Part shown: piece after piece, positions 1-11,742 of the stretch
Layout: each line of letters begins with the position of its first letter
Numbering within the stretch: the stretch's first letter is position 1
DNA from: Euphorbia lathyris
Taxonomy: Eukaryota; Streptophyta; Magnoliopsida; Malpighiales; Euphorbiaceae
Direction: 5' to 3'
Length of the DNA stretch: 64,000 bases
NCBI RefSeq assembly: GCF_963576675.1
Contig: NC_088910.1
Coordinates: 85,184,104 to 85,248,103, forward strand
The notes under the pieces: model-generated
Databases searched by the model: none
Told to the model about the DNA's origin: nothing
The model's input: the letters and a program-made list of their open reading frames with translations, nothing else
Program-made: the position numbers and the translations under genes

Positions 1-1203
1 AAGTATAGATATATTGTACCTATTATTTTTATATACATATAGTTCCTTTTGTATTAACTTTTATTTTCATATTCTATTTTTGATTTAAATATATATATAT
101 ATATATGTTAGAATTGCTTTCTTTATTCTTTTGGGCTTAATCATGGGTCCATGTTTCAAGTGGACTTTGTTTGAGTATGGATGGTGGTTTAAATGGGTTT
201 ATTATGGTAATTATAATTAGTAAAGAGTCCATTAAATAAGTGGAGAAAATAAATCACAAAAAGAGAGTTTTCAATTGAATTATTTAAACTAATGAGTTTT
301 TAAATTTCTAATGTAAATAAATAGAGTCATTCTTGTTAATATTTCAAATCGTTTCTCAAAACACCACGTTTTAAAACCTTAATCCGTTCCAAAGGCGGAT
401 TAAATGATCATTGTAATTAAAATCGTTTTCTTTGTGAATAATAGAGTTTTGAATCATTTTCTCAAAGAATTTGTACAAAATAAAATTGATTTGTATGTTT
501 AAACCATGTTTTCTCATTAAAAGGTTTTTATCTCAAACGTTTTCAAATACTCGAGTCGTTCCAACGGCGATTCGGGTAAATTTCATCAAACGGGGTTTTA
601 AAACGCACCTAAATCGTTCCAACGGCGATTAAGGTGCGAACCATGTAAATGAACTCGTTTTGGGGGAAATAAGTTAATGTAGAATGAACACACAACATCA
701 CATTTAATACGAGTGTAAATAAATCACTTCTTTCTTCCCCCTCTCTGTGTATGTATAAACATAAATGGGTGATTCTTTACTGATGTGGCTTTTCAATAAT
801 ATATGCTCAAAACGATTTCTAAAAAGAGAAAGAAAAGAGTTTCAAATGAATTTTAAACTTAAAGAAGTATACGATTAGTCCGTTATCGCCTAACATGCTG
901 AGTAGGAGGCCGGTGGTTCATAACCGGGCGATGTCGGGGTGCCTAGTAGCCTTTCTCCGGAAAGGAGCTAGCCTTCTCGTCTCGTACCTAAGTTTCCCGA
1001 ACCCACACCGGTCTCCCGCAAGGGATCGGTGTTCATTTTCCCATTCGTGGGTGGCGACTCTTCCATATCTCCGAGCTTCGGTCCTGCCGAGCAGCTTGAT
1101 TCCACGATTGGTTGCTTTCGGCGCCAATCACCGCTTACGTCGCCATGAGGTTGTCCACCCCCCGGTCCGCCCGGGAGATTAGGCCGCGGCACCTCGTCTA
1201 ACA
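1..1203 (+). mobile_element. 3' part of a Tat/Ogre-like LTR (plus orientation)
   Basis: The segment from about 230 to 1203 matches the reverse complement of about 2432-3400, so this is a second copy of the same long LTR in the opposite orientation. It ends in TCTAACA at 1203, the same terminal bases as the complete LTR at 2432-5529. No tRNA-binding site follows the end, so it is better read as a 3' LTR whose element body lies left of the window; bases 1204-1208 would then be target DNA. Short open frames inside it (such as 895-1182) overlap on both strands and are not genes. The orientation and shared end are seen directly; the lineage is inferred from the partner copy. Confidence 0.75.
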
Positions 1204-2413
1204 ACGGGATATATCATCCTAGCGTGGTTATAGAAAATCAACGTTTCGTTGAATCGCATGCTTATTCGAAGCAGGGATATCACCGTTCTTTTTTATTTAG
1301 GCACGAGTCAAGCAAACACGCCGATCGGGCCATACTTCTTGTAGTTTTGGTAACGGTCGAAATGATCGAGCCATTAGTCAAACCCACAGTCTCGTCCATA
1401 TGGCGCAATTATGCAGTTTAGCTTAATTCGGCTTTATGATTTTAAACAGCGTACATACCGGCTCGAGGCACGTATTTAACGGCTTTGGTTCATTTTCTTT
1501 AACTACCCTCGGGATGGATATACATCGTAGATACAGAATGACTTTGGTCGTTTGTTTATTTTTGCTTTTCTTTTATTTTCTTAGTCACTTTTGCGGACAC
1601 GTCCATTTCTCTTAAGAACGACACAAGGCATATCGTAAAAGCTCGTCTTTTATTCGGAAGGGACGGGCCACGTTTGCGAAACTCTTTACGTTACAACGGG
1701 GTCATTCAAAACAGAAATGTTCTTCGTTTTCGTTTCGTCATAATCTCGTTTTATCCCAACCTATTTAAAGAATGTGAATAACGGCTACTGTTAATATAGT
1801 CTTTTGAATCGAGATATAACTATCCTTAATACCAAACCAATTCATACTAATACATGCTTACGTCATAACGTATTTCCTGAACATGTGCCTTCTTCGGGAC
1901 ACGGAAAGGGACCAGGCGGGTCGCACAAGTTCATTCCTACGAGATGACTAAGTCGTCTTTAGTTCGAATCGTTTCGATGTTTTGGGGTAGTTTGTATATC
2001 GGTTTAAGAGTATATATTAACGTATCGTTTCATTTTCTTTACATATTTTAGGATTAGACACGTATCATGGCAATTTGAAAACACGAACTGATTCATTTAT
2101 CACATCAAAAATGGTAACGGGTAATCCTATGGCAACTTCTAAGGCTACTATATGCTGACACGGCTGATCGCGGGACCTCACAGGACCGCACAAATTCGCC
2201 CCTAACGAATGGATGGGGACCCTTTGGCACCTTACTGTAAGGGGGAACTTACGCTAGCCTCTTTCGAGCGACGAATGGACTCTCGCTAGAGGTTTCGCGA
2301 AAATTACCCAAAAGGTTTGCAATAATGCTTATGAATGCATACGAAAAGAAATAATACGATCCGTCCCCGTTAAGGGCTTAATACACGCCTTCCGGAATCA
2401 AATTTCTCGCTTT
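1204..2413 (-). mobile_element. Untranslated leader of a Tat/Ogre-like element
   Basis: This stretch lies immediately downstream (on the minus strand) of the primer-binding site next to the LTR at 2432-5529, so it is the start of that element's internal region. It has no long open frame on either strand and no recognisable gag. It is cut at 1203 by the opposing LTR copy, so the rest of the element is outside the window or lost. Nothing else supportable was seen here. Confidence 0.55.
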
Positions 2414-2429
2414 CCCAGCAGAGTCGCCA
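2414..2429 (-). promoter_or_regulatory. Primer-binding site of the Tat/Ogre-like element
   Basis: On the minus strand TGGCGACTCTGCTGGG starts two bases after the LTR end TCTAACA. It begins with TGG, complementary to a tRNA CCA end, which is the usual layout. The sequence resembles the binding site I associate with Tat/Ogre-lineage Ty3 elements; the exact tRNA was not verified. Confidence 0.6.
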
Positions 2430-2431
2430 CT

Positions 2432-3474
2432 TGTTAGACAAGGTGCCAAACGGCCTCGCCCGGGCGGACCGGGGGGTGGACACCTCATGGCGACGTAAGC
2501 GGTGATTGGCGCCGAAAGCAACCAATCGTGGAATCAAGCTGCTTGGCAGGACCGGAGCTCGGAGTATGGAAGAGTCGCCACCCACGAATGGGAAAATGAA
2601 CACCGATCCCTTGCGGGAGACCGGTGAGGGTTCGGGAAACTTAGGTACGAGCCGAGAAGGCTAGCTCCTTTCCGGAGAAAGGCTACTAGGCACCCCGACA
2701 TCGCCCGGTTATGAACCACCGGCCTCCTACTCAGCGTGTTAGGCGATAACGGACTAATCGCATATTTCTTTAAGTTTAAAATTCATTTGAAACCTTTTCT
2801 TTCTCGCTTTGAAAACCGTTTTGAGCATGTTATTTGAAAGCCATTTTAGTAAAGAATCACCCATTTTGCATAAATTTAAAGTATATAGGAGAGAGAGGGG
2901 GAGAAGAAAGAATTGATTTATTCACAGTGTGATTTTATGCTTTAGACTATACACTAACTCTAAGCTAATCTCATTCCCCAAAAACGAGTTTATTTACATG
3001 GTTCGTACCTTAATCGTCGTTGGAACGATTTAAGTACGTTTCAAAACCCCGTTAATGATGTTCACTCGAATCGCCGTTGGAACGACTCGAACGTTTGAAA
3101 ACGTTGAGCAAACAGTTTCTATCTAAAAGCGTGATTAAGCATACAAGTCAATTTGTTTTGTACAAAACCGTTTAGTTAGGAAAACAATTCAAAACCTCAT
3201 TATTCACAAAAACAATTTTAATTACAAGGTTCGCTTAATCCGTCGTTGGAACGAATTAAGGTTTTAAAACGTGATGTTTAGAAAGTGGTTTAAAATGATA
3301 AAAAAGCCTTTTATTTACACTTTAGGGATGTCTAAAAAACCTTAGCTTAAATAAACAAATCAAACTTTCTTTTTTGTGGTTTATTTTCCCTTTTTCACTC
3401 AATTATCCTTTATTTGAACATAATTACAACACTTACAAATTAAACCCAAATTCACCAAACCCAAATACTTTTAA

Positions 3475-3516
<42 letters not shown>

Positions 3517-5529
3517 TTGGGTAAAGATGGTAATTATACCTATAGATTGAAAATAAGTGAAGAAATGATATATCCTATGATTATTAATATGTAAAATAGT
3601 AATGAAAATACTACTAGACACATTACACTTTTATTTTAATAAAACAAATGTAAAAAAAGAATGAACAAGGTTCATAAATAAGAAAATAACATTTAACCCC
3701 AAAATAGTTTTTTACATAATAACTATATGAAAATTAACTCACCTAAATGTACATCCCAATATCAATACCCAAAATAATATCTAATAACCCCAAAAGCATT
3801 TATTAATTATCCCAAATGGGCCAAGCAAATAATCCACAAAAATAATAACTAGATATAGCTTAAATGAGCTTAAAGAAAACCTATATATACATATATATAT
3901 ATATATATTTACAAAGTTAAAATAATATAAATAATACCCAAACACAAAATGAGTAAATATATAATAAATAAGTATTAGTTATATACCCCCAAAATAATTT
4001 TAATAAAATAATTACATAATCACATATACATATACAAGGGACCAAATATCCAAAAGTTAAGAAAAGGGGCTTAAAAGAGTATTTTTAAAATTTCAGCAGA
4101 TTTACCCACGGAAAATCCGTCGGTAAACTCCTTTAGTGACAGAAAACGAATAATTACAGAACAGCTCCTATATTTTCCAGATTTATCAAAAACATTAGAT
4201 CTACTCTATTTTATCATTTTAGCCTCCAAACTACCCCAAATCGGGTCATGGTTTGTAACGGATGATTCTAAAACGACGTTTTATTGAAAATAACGGTTCA
4301 AAACATTTATAAAACAACGGATCTACGACGTTTGGATCCCGAACTACCCTTGAATCGGGTCACGGTTCGTATTGGGATCCAAACGAAGTTTTTATTTCAA
4401 AACTAAAACCAAATACTTGTTCAAATGCAAAACCAAAAATTAACTTAACAAATCTAAATAATAAAAGTGTAAAAAACAAATAAATAAATAGATTCAAACA
4501 ATAAAAAGAGATGAATAAATAAATGGGTCTAGTTCCTCGGATTATTACCTCTCAATCGGTAATAGGGATGCCAAATCAAGTCGATTGATAGTGTTTTGAG
4601 TCGGATTTTTTTTGTGTTTTTGCTTCGTTCGGGTCTTGAGGAATTTTTCCAGGGGTTCGGGTTTTTTTTTCTCCTCTTTAATGCCTTGGGCTCCATCCTA
4701 TTTATAGGCAAATGGAGCCCTAAACTTAGTTTATTTTTGGCTCCAAGCCAACTTGGAGCCAAAGATAAGCCAAATTAGCCTAGGAAATTTCATGGAAATA
4801 TCCATGGCTAATTGATATCATTACTATTGTTATTATTACTATTATCATTATTACTTATTTTAATTATTATTATTATTATTTGATTTTAATTAATTTTTTT
4901 TTAATAAATCCTAAACTAAAATTGCACTTGACATTTGGCCAAGTGCAGCAAAATGCACTTGGCCGAATGCCAAGTGCAGGGGGCTGGGCCTGGGTGGCCC
5001 AGCCCCGTCACGGGCCGTCCAACGGCCCGTGACGTAAATACCAGCCCCAACGGGGCCGCGTTTATATATACTAAAAAAATAAAAAACGTTTAACTAAACA
5101 AAATACATCTAAAAATAACCAAAATCAATAACGATTTTCATCGAAAATGATTTTCGTCAAAACTGATTTTATAAAATTAACTTTTATAAAATCGATCTTT
5201 TTACAAAACCATATATATTTTTTGGATTGCTCGAATACCAAAATAAAACCCTCTATCGTCCCGAGACTTTATTAAAAATAAAATAAATAAGAAAAGGGCG
5301 TGAAAATACCCCGAACTCGGCGAGATGATTTAAGATTTCACTCGCGGAACCGATTCGCCCGTCATCTCGATTCGATTTCCGAATTCGATCAAACCGGTCT
5401 CCACGGTTCCTTCGAACAACGTTTTATTTATTTATTATTTTTTTATTGACTCATCATTTATTTCAATCGACTGATTTGGATCCCTTTTTATAATTTTTCT
5501 TCATCGGTCCTCCGACCCCGGTGTCTACA
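2432..5529 (-). mobile_element. Long (3.1 kb) Tat/Ogre-like LTR, minus orientation
   Basis: On the minus strand the segment begins TGTAGACACC at 5529 and ends TCTAACA at 2432, followed by a primer-binding site, so it is the 5' LTR of an element reading leftward. At 3.1 kb it is very long, as is typical of Ogre/Tat LTRs. The right edge falls inside a copia gag frame (5531 onward), so this element inserted into that copia; 5530-5534 is the expected target duplication, with its partner outside the window. The LTR holds a TA microsatellite (about 3477-3513) and repeated short dyads around CGTTCCAACGGCG. Open frames here (4529-4762, 4596-4778) overlap each other and are not genes. Confidence 0.7.
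3477..3513. repeat. TA microsatellite
   Basis: Uninterrupted alternating TA run inside the long LTR. A shorter TA run sits at about 93-106 in the opposing LTR copy, close to the place where similarity between the two copies fades. Confidence 0.9.
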
Positions 5530-5530
5530 G

Positions 5531-6411
5531 CTGGACTCAGCTTTATACTTATCAAACTTTCTGTAAGGCTTCTTAGAATATTTGTCATTCTTTCTGAATA
5601 GCCTTTTCATCTTCCTGGTGAACATAGCCATCTCTTCATCATCTGTTGAGCTCCCATCAGTGGAGTCAGCTTTCATGACAAGAGATTTTTGCTTCTTATT
5701 GTCTTCAGACTTTTCCTTCACCTCGAAATTCTTCATTGAGATCTCATGGGTCAGCAATGAGCCGATGAGTTCATCATATTTGTAGGTGGTTAAGTCTTGA
5801 GCTTCCTCAACAGCAGTCTTCTTTGCTTGCCAGTTTTTAGGAAGACTCCTAAGAATCTTCTTGACTTGTTCTTCCTCAGTGAAGATCTTCCCAAGTCTCT
5901 TGAGCTCATTGATGATGTTTGTAAACCTTGCATTCATGTCAGATATTCCTTCATCATCGTTCATTTCGAACAGCTCGTACAGTCTCATCTGCTGGTTCAC
6001 CTTAGACTCTTTCACTTTGTTGGTTCCTTCGTATGTGACCTCCAGCTTCTTCCAGATCTCTTGCGCTGACTCACAACCTGATATCTCATTATATTCTGCA
6101 GCATCAAGCGCACAGTGAAGCATATTTATAGTCGAAGCGTGATTTTGTAGCTTCTTGAGATCATCCTCTGTCCATTTGGCCTCAGCTTTGACAACTGTTT
6201 GGCCAGCCACAACTTCAACAGGAACAAACGGGCCTTAGACTATTGAAAGCCATGCACTCATGTTTGTTGCCTGAATAAAGTTTTTCATCCTATTCTTCCA
6301 GAAGGTGTAGTTAGACCCGAAGAATAGGGGAGGCCGAGTAATGGACAGCCCCTCAAGTAAGATCTGAGTTGTCTGGTTTCCTGGGAGAAACCGAGTGCTG
6401 TTTTCAGCCAT
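5531..6411 (-). pseudogene. Truncated copia gag, same family as the element at 46852-58777
   Basis: On the minus strand the ATG at 6411-6409 opens a gag nearly identical in residue order to that of the full-length copia at 48442. The N-terminus has the ENSTRFLPGNQTTQI motif, followed by the RPPLFFGSNYTFWKNRMKNF region and a UBN2-like body with the ALDAAEYNEISGCESAQEIW stretch. An in-frame TAA at 6237-6235 breaks it after about 58 codons. The frame is cut at 5531 by the Tat/Ogre-like LTR, which removes the zinc knuckles, pol and the 3' LTR. The apparent C-terminus beyond 5531 is LTR sequence read in frame, not gag. Confidence 0.85.
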
Positions 6412-6459
6412 AGTGGGGATCAGCTCAAGGTAGTTAAACCTTTAACAGTGAGCTTTTAA

Positions 6460-6471
6460 GCTCTGATACCA
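6460..6471 (-). promoter_or_regulatory. Copia primer-binding site (initiator Met tRNA type)
   Basis: The minus strand reads TGGTATCAGAGC two bases after the LTR end. This is the standard plant copia site matching initiator methionine tRNA, and here it has no mismatch, unlike the copy at 48380. Confidence 0.9.
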
Positions 6472-6473
6472 CT

Positions 6474-7819
6474 TGTTGGTCCCTTATAACGTAACAAGTT
6501 AGTTCCAAGGGGGGGGGGATAGGAACTATTTAAAATTTTAGTACGTTAAGGCTGACTTCTTTTTCTTTGAAAAAGGATTACACAGCGCGCTGAGTTAATT
6601 AAGACACTAGCTTAGTCAACTGGTGACTAAGTCAGCTTCTTTCTTTGAGTTAGGAGATAACAATTGAGTCTATTCCTGAACTCATATACTCAATGCACAC
6701 AACTCAGCGTGACCTCTTTACTTGGTCAGTTTTGTTTAAGCAAGCAATATATATATTAAGGAGTTTAAGGTTAGAAAGATGTTACTCAGCAGATTTATCC
6801 AGGTTTGGCCTCTAAGCCTACGTCCTGTCCCCGGAACACGTTCCGAGCTTTCGAATTCTCTACTGAGCTCTTTAACGGTAGAGCATCAAACCTTTTACAA
6901 CTTAGAAGCTGAGTATAACAAGAGTACCTTCCTCTATACCTCTACTCACTCCTAATCTCTCGCTGAGTACTATAACCGAGTACTCAGCCTCTCCTTTCTA
7001 ATCTCTAGAAATGATAAAGATTTGTCCTAAACAATAATTGCTAAGACACCTTAGATGATTGAATAATCACTCTAGACTTTTACACGAAAGATATATAATT
7101 TGGTGTAAGAATTTGCTTTGCTTTTCTTCACAGAACTTGAGTAGAATTTTGGTCAGCGTAATGGCTTGATAATGTTCTGTCTTAGAAATGAAGTAACTGA
7201 AGGGCACTATTTATAGAGACGTCTAAGACATCAGTCATTTTGAATTTCGAAATAACCGTTGGAGGGAAACGGCTTCCTGTCGTTGTCACTCAGTTTTGCT
7301 CAGAGCTCTCGGCCAATCAGATTTGAGTATCTTCTGTCCTCGGTCAGTGTTGAGCAGCTTTTAGTCAGCTCGGCAGAATGTCTCTCCATTTATGGTAAGG
7401 TCAACTAGACAGCGTCCTGTGTCTTCTGAACTTTACCCAAAGTGGAAACACTTTGTCTGGAAGTTGTTCTTGCTCAGCGGCTGTCTTGTACTCTTTGTCG
7501 ATTCAACTCAGCAGCTTCACTCTGGAGTTGTTCAATGAAGGTCTTCTAGATCCTTCTCTTGCTGAGTTGCGTTTTGATCATAACGACATCGTTTTGCACA
7601 CGCGGGCCGAGTTGTCTTGATCTGTTTGAATTGGGCTTTGACTTCCGTATTGGGCTTTAAGTCTTTTAGTCTTTATGTCTTATAAACAATTTAATTCAAC
7701 ATTGAACAAACACATTAGTTAAATAATTCAAAGCATTTAAACTTAGTGTGTTTAGAATATATTTAATTTTACTTAGATAATTTTGTCAAATCAAAATCAT
7801 GTGGAAAGGTGTTTCAACA
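6474..7819 (-). mobile_element. 5' LTR of the truncated copia element
   Basis: The LTR runs from TGTTGAAACACC (7819) to GGGACCAACA-like ends (6474) on the minus strand, about 1.35 kb, and matches the LTRs at 46852-48377 and 57250-58777 at both ends. A run of about ten G near 6510 sits near the 3' end. The outer edge abuts LINE coding sequence at 7820, so the copia inserted into the LINE; 7820-7824 (GGTTA) is the expected target duplication. Confidence 0.9.
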
Positions 7820-8697
7820 GGTTAGTGGTTCTAAAGCGGATGAGGTGGTTAAAAAGTTTAAGAATTGGAATTGTGTCAGATCGGAGGCTACTGGTTGGGC
7901 AGGGGGGATTTGGCTTATTTGGAAGCCAGGTCGTGTTAATATTGATATTATCAGTATAGATAATCAATTCATTCATAGTAAGGTGTGTTACCCTGGCAAT
8001 AAACCTTTCTTTGTCACCTTTGTCTATGCCGATCCTGTTTTGACTAACCGGAAAAGGCTTTGGGAGATCCTATACTCTATTAGTACAAGCATGGTGGATG
8101 TTTGGATGGTTGTTGGGGACTTTAATGATATTTCCCTGATGAGTGATCAGAAGGGGGGGGGGAGGTAATCATTATGTCAACCGGTGCCTTAACCACAAGC
8201 AGAATATGGATTTATGCAGGCTGTCTGACCTGGGAGCCGCTGGCCACAAGTTTACTTGGAAAAGGAATAGCGTGTTTGTTCGGTTGGACAAAATTTACGT
8301 GAATGTTGCGGCAATTTGTAGATTTCCCGAGGTGAACGTGCTGAATCTCCCTTTCCGTCATTCTGACCATTGTCCTATCCTCGTCAATCTGGTTAAATGT
8401 AGGCCTAAAGGGAATAGACCTTTTAGGTACCTTGTTGCCTGGGAATCCCATCCTGAGTTTAGAAATTTTGTTAAAGATAATTGGCAGCCTCATTCTAATG
8501 TTCTCCTCGCCGCTGAGGGGTTTAGGAAGAATGTGGTGGGATGGAATAAAAACATCTTTGGCCATATTATCAGACGGAAAAATAAACTCTTAAGAAGAAT
8601 TGAAGGCATTCAACGCTGTTTGGAGATCCGTTTTGATCACAGTCTGAGTTGTCAGCTTAGATCCCTCCAGAACGAGTTGGAAGCTGTTCTTAGATAG
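7820..8697 (+). pseudogene. LINE ORF2, endonuclease domain (5' truncated)
   Basis: The translation shows the apurinic-type endonuclease fold of plant L1 ORF2: TGWAGGIWLIW, the VVGDFNDI motif with its catalytic-type Asp and Asn, and the FRHSDHCPIL motif with the terminal Ser-Asp-His. The N-terminal catalytic Glu block is missing because of the copia insertion. The frame shifts at the G run near 8152-8162 (frame used before about 8160 and a different one after), and a TAG at 8695-8697 ends the second part. Both are disabling changes. Confidence 0.88.
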
Positions 8698-9867
8698 GAA
8701 GAGCTTCTTTGGTTCCAGAAATCTAGGAAGGCTTGGATTAAGGACGGAGACCGGAATACCAGGTTTTTCCACCTCTCGACTATTGTTAGGAGGCAGAGGA
8801 ATCAGATCGATGCTATTAAAGACTCCAATGGAGACTGGGTCTATGAGGATGAAGAGATTCGTTGCCTGGCCCTTGACTTCTACAAAGTCCTTTTTAAAGA
8901 GGACGAGGTGGATCTGGATAAAGCCCTCGCTGGGATTTCTTTTCCTAGGTTGGAGGAGGATGCTATTAAAGAAGCTTTCCATCCTATTGACCAGAAAGAA
9001 ATTGATCTGGCTTTCTCTAGTATTGGAGCTACTAAGGCTCCGGGGATTGATGGTATTCCTGCCAGTTTTTACCACAAACACTGGGATACTGTGAAGGAAG
9101 GCATCTACAGTTTTGTTAAAGGTGTTTTCAGCGGTTCTAACGATATTAGACTGGTGAATAAAACCCTCTTGGTCCTGTTCTTCACTGACGATATTATGAT
9201 CTTTGTGGAAGGGAATGAGGAGCAAATTGGTGTGGTTATGGATACTCTTAATTGTTTATGCGCTGCTTCTGGCCAGAAGATCAATGTCCATAAGTCTCGG
9301 ATGCTTTGCTCTAAGAATATGGATAAAAGCGTTTGTAAAAGACTTAGTGATGTTTCTGGTATTCCTCTTACTCATTCATTGGGTAAGTATCTTGGGGTCC
9401 CTCTCCATAGCGACAGAGTTTCTAAAGCCGCTTTTAAAGAGACTCTGGATAAAGCTAATGGGTTGTGTGCTAGTTGGAAAGCTAACTCTCTGTCCATGGC
9501 GGGCCGCCTAACCTTAATCCAGTCGGTCAATTGTGCGGCTCCCAATCATATCATGCAAGCTTGCAGACTGCCTGAGCCTGTTCTTAATGAGCTGGACAAA
9601 GTTAACCGGCGTTTCCTTTGGGGAGAATCTGGAGAGGGGAAAAAGATTCATCTTGTCCCTTGGAAGGAGGTCTGCCAGCCAAAAAGTATAGGGGGTCTTG
9701 GTATCAGACAAGCTAAGGATAATAACAAAGTCTTATTAATGAAGCTTCTCTGGAGAATGTGGCAATGCCCCTCCTCTCTTTGGGTTCGTCTTCTCTGTGG
9801 CAAGTATCGAAAAGATAAAATCTTTGGAGGCCCTAAGGAGAGAGTCGTCAATTGTTCCTTCCTCTAG
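8698..9867 (+). pseudogene. LINE ORF2, reverse transcriptase with internal deletion
   Basis: The frame continues from the endonuclease part after the TAG. It has the KAPGIDGIPASFY start of the RT domain, then NKTLLVL, and then jumps directly to FFTDDIMIF. In related plant L1 proteins these two motifs are separated by about 200-250 residues holding fingers and palm (a family-based estimate). The FxDD catalytic pair survives, but most of the palm is gone, and the junction near 9175-9185 keeps the frame. Further motifs (GQKINVHKSRM, LGKYLGVPL, SMAGRLTLIQSV) match the RT thumb region. TAG at 9865-9867 interrupts it. Confidence 0.88.
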
Positions 9868-10489
9868 AAAGGGCTTAGTGCTGTGTTTGCCGAGTTCTGC
9901 TCAGGGGTTGGCCTTGAGGTGGGTAATGGCAAGTCCATCAGTTTCTGGAATGATATCTGGATTGGAGACAAACCGCTTTTAGAAGTGTGTAGCCTTCCCC
10001 CGCCTAATAATTTCCGCAATTGGAGGATAGCTGATGTGGTTGACTCTGAGAGGGACTGGATTTGGTCGAAATTTGATACCTTCTTTAGCCTGGATACTCT
10101 CCTTAGAATTAGGGGAGTGTAGATTAGTAATCATGAGGAAGACAAGGATAGGCATTGTTGGGCCCTGTCCAGAAATGGTGCTTATTCTTGTAAATCGGCC
10201 TTTGAAGCTTTTACCCTCAACAGGTCCGACCCTCTCTCTAATTCTTGGAAGTCCATTTGGGCCCTTAGAGTCCCTTACCGTATTAGGAGTTTCCTGTGGC
10301 TGGGAGTTAAGGACAGGTTGCTTACTAATTCGGATAGGCACAGACGGCATTTGGTGGATTCTGGAGCTTACAGTAGATGCAGAGACCATGATGAAACTTT
10401 GTGCCATGCTCTTAGGGACTGCTCTAAGAGTAAAGAGGTGTGGAAGAAAATTCTCCCACCCCACATTCTTCCTTCCTTACCCATGCTGA
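9868..10489 (+). pseudogene. LINE ORF2, zf-RVT region
   Basis: In the same frame as the RT part, translation gives GNGKSISFWNDIW and, after a TAG at 10120-10122, a region like the zf-RVT domain of plant L1 ORF2 (IWALRVPYRIRSFLWLGVKD, then CRDHDETLCHALRDC). Two Cys and a His are in the expected spacing. The frame changes near 10480, where similarity continues in another reading frame. Confidence 0.8.
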
Positions 10490-11243
10490 GCATGACTGGT
10501 TCTCTGATGGGGTTAGTGGGAAGTTATTGGCTAACATGGAGCATGGTGACATTTTCTTTGCTATCATCTGTCACCAAATTTGGAAGTGGAGGAACGAGGA
10601 GCTTTTTGGTGATAAAACTGTTTTTATTCCTAACTTACCTGAGTTCTTCTCGAAAAAACTCTCTATTATTACCGAGAGCTTTAAAGGGGATTCCCTTGCC
10701 AGATCCACCCAGAGAAGAGATGTCCACCTAGTTGGTTGGAACAGGCCTAATGATGGGGTGGTTAAGTTGAATACGGATGGCTCCTGCCTTAACAATGGGA
10801 AGATTGCTGCCGGAGGTGTTCTCAGAGATTCGGGGGGCGCCTGGCTGTCTGGATTCACCCAGAATCTAGGGTTGGGCTCGTCCTTTTCTGCAGAGCTTTG
10901 GGGTATTCTCTCTGGTATCAAGCTTGCCAAAAGTCTGGGTGTAAGGAGGTTATCTGTGGAGTCTGATAACATGGAAGCCATCAATATGATTTCCGATAAT
11001 CATGCTATTTGTCTTAGTAGCCGCAACCTTATCAAAGCTATCAAACAGCTTTCCTCGTCCTTTGAGTCCTTAAAGTTCAGCCACATTTTCAGAGAGCAAA
11101 ACCGGGTTGCGGATCACTTGGCGGCAGCTGGTCATGAGGGGATGCTAGGCGTTACTACCCTTTCTGATCCTCCTATCTTTCTTTCTCCTCTTCTTTTAGA
11201 GGATAGGATTGGGGTTAGCTTTCCTAGGCTGATCCCAGGTTAG
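10490..11243 (+). pseudogene. LINE ORF2, C-terminal RNase H domain
   Basis: After the frameshift near 10480 the frame runs to TAG at 11243. It encodes a plant L1 RNase H (RVT_3 type) with LNTDGS (first Asp), AELWGI (Glu), VESDNMEAI (second Asp) and REQNRVADHLA (last Asp), so all four acidic positions are present. This is the best preserved module of the LINE. It lies about 40 bp before the terminal A tract, as expected for an ORF2 end. Confidence 0.88.
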
Positions 11244-11611
11244 GTGTTCTTTGTCTGTTTGTTTTTCCTTTCCTGTTTCTACCAAAAAAAAAAAAAACAC
11301 GAGCTGACCAAATTTTCTAATTAAAAAATAGGGAATTATACTAATTCCATATGTTTAGATAATAATTAGCCTAAAATAATATGAAAAAACAATTCTAACC
11401 CAATTAACTCATTTTAATACTGAAAAGCAAACTTAAAGGCAAAAGAACTCATTTAATTCCTCCAAAACGTTTACGAAAATATTATTCTAAGACAAGGTCA
11501 CTAAAATTCAGTTAAAAATTAATTTATCTAAGGAATACGAGTTTTTAAAACTCAAGACCGGTTTAAATTATCCGATCTTATTCAAATAGTTTTACCATGG
11601 TTAAATGCATT

Positions 11612-11663
11612 AAAAGATTTAATCGATATCATTTCAAAAAAAAAAAAAAGATTTAATCGATAT
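11612..11663. mobile_element. Micro-insertion: poly-A tail flanked by a target duplication
   Basis: The direct repeat GATTTAATCGATAT (with preceding A residues) flanks an insert of only CATTTC plus about 14 A. This is the structure left by a LINE- or SINE-machinery insertion that copied almost nothing but the tail. The left copy is 11612-11629 and the right copy 11646-11663. Between the LINE end (11298) and here nothing else was recognised. Confidence 0.7.
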
Positions 11664-11742
11664 GTTCCAATATTTTTCTTATTTTTTTCAGCTTTAAATT
11701 CTTCCAAAAAATAAAACATTTTTTCTTAAATAATTAAAATTT

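Larger units (their letters stand above)
7820..11297 (+). mobile_element. Degenerate plant L1-type LINE
   Basis: Endonuclease, reverse transcriptase, zf-RVT and RNase H modules follow in the order typical of plant L1 elements and end in an A tract at 11284-11297. The 5' end, including ORF1 and the first endonuclease motifs, is cut by the copia insertion at 7819. Several stops, at least two frameshifts and a large RT deletion make it inactive. Target duplications cannot be checked because the 5' edge is missing. Confidence 0.92.

Noticed and set aside
895..1204. Overlapping open frames on both strands near the left LTR end
   Set aside because: They lie in LTR sequence that recurs inverted at 2370-2719, with no recognisable domain.
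5488..5530. C-terminal extension of the truncated copia gag
   Set aside because: It is LTR sequence read in frame beyond the insertion junction.
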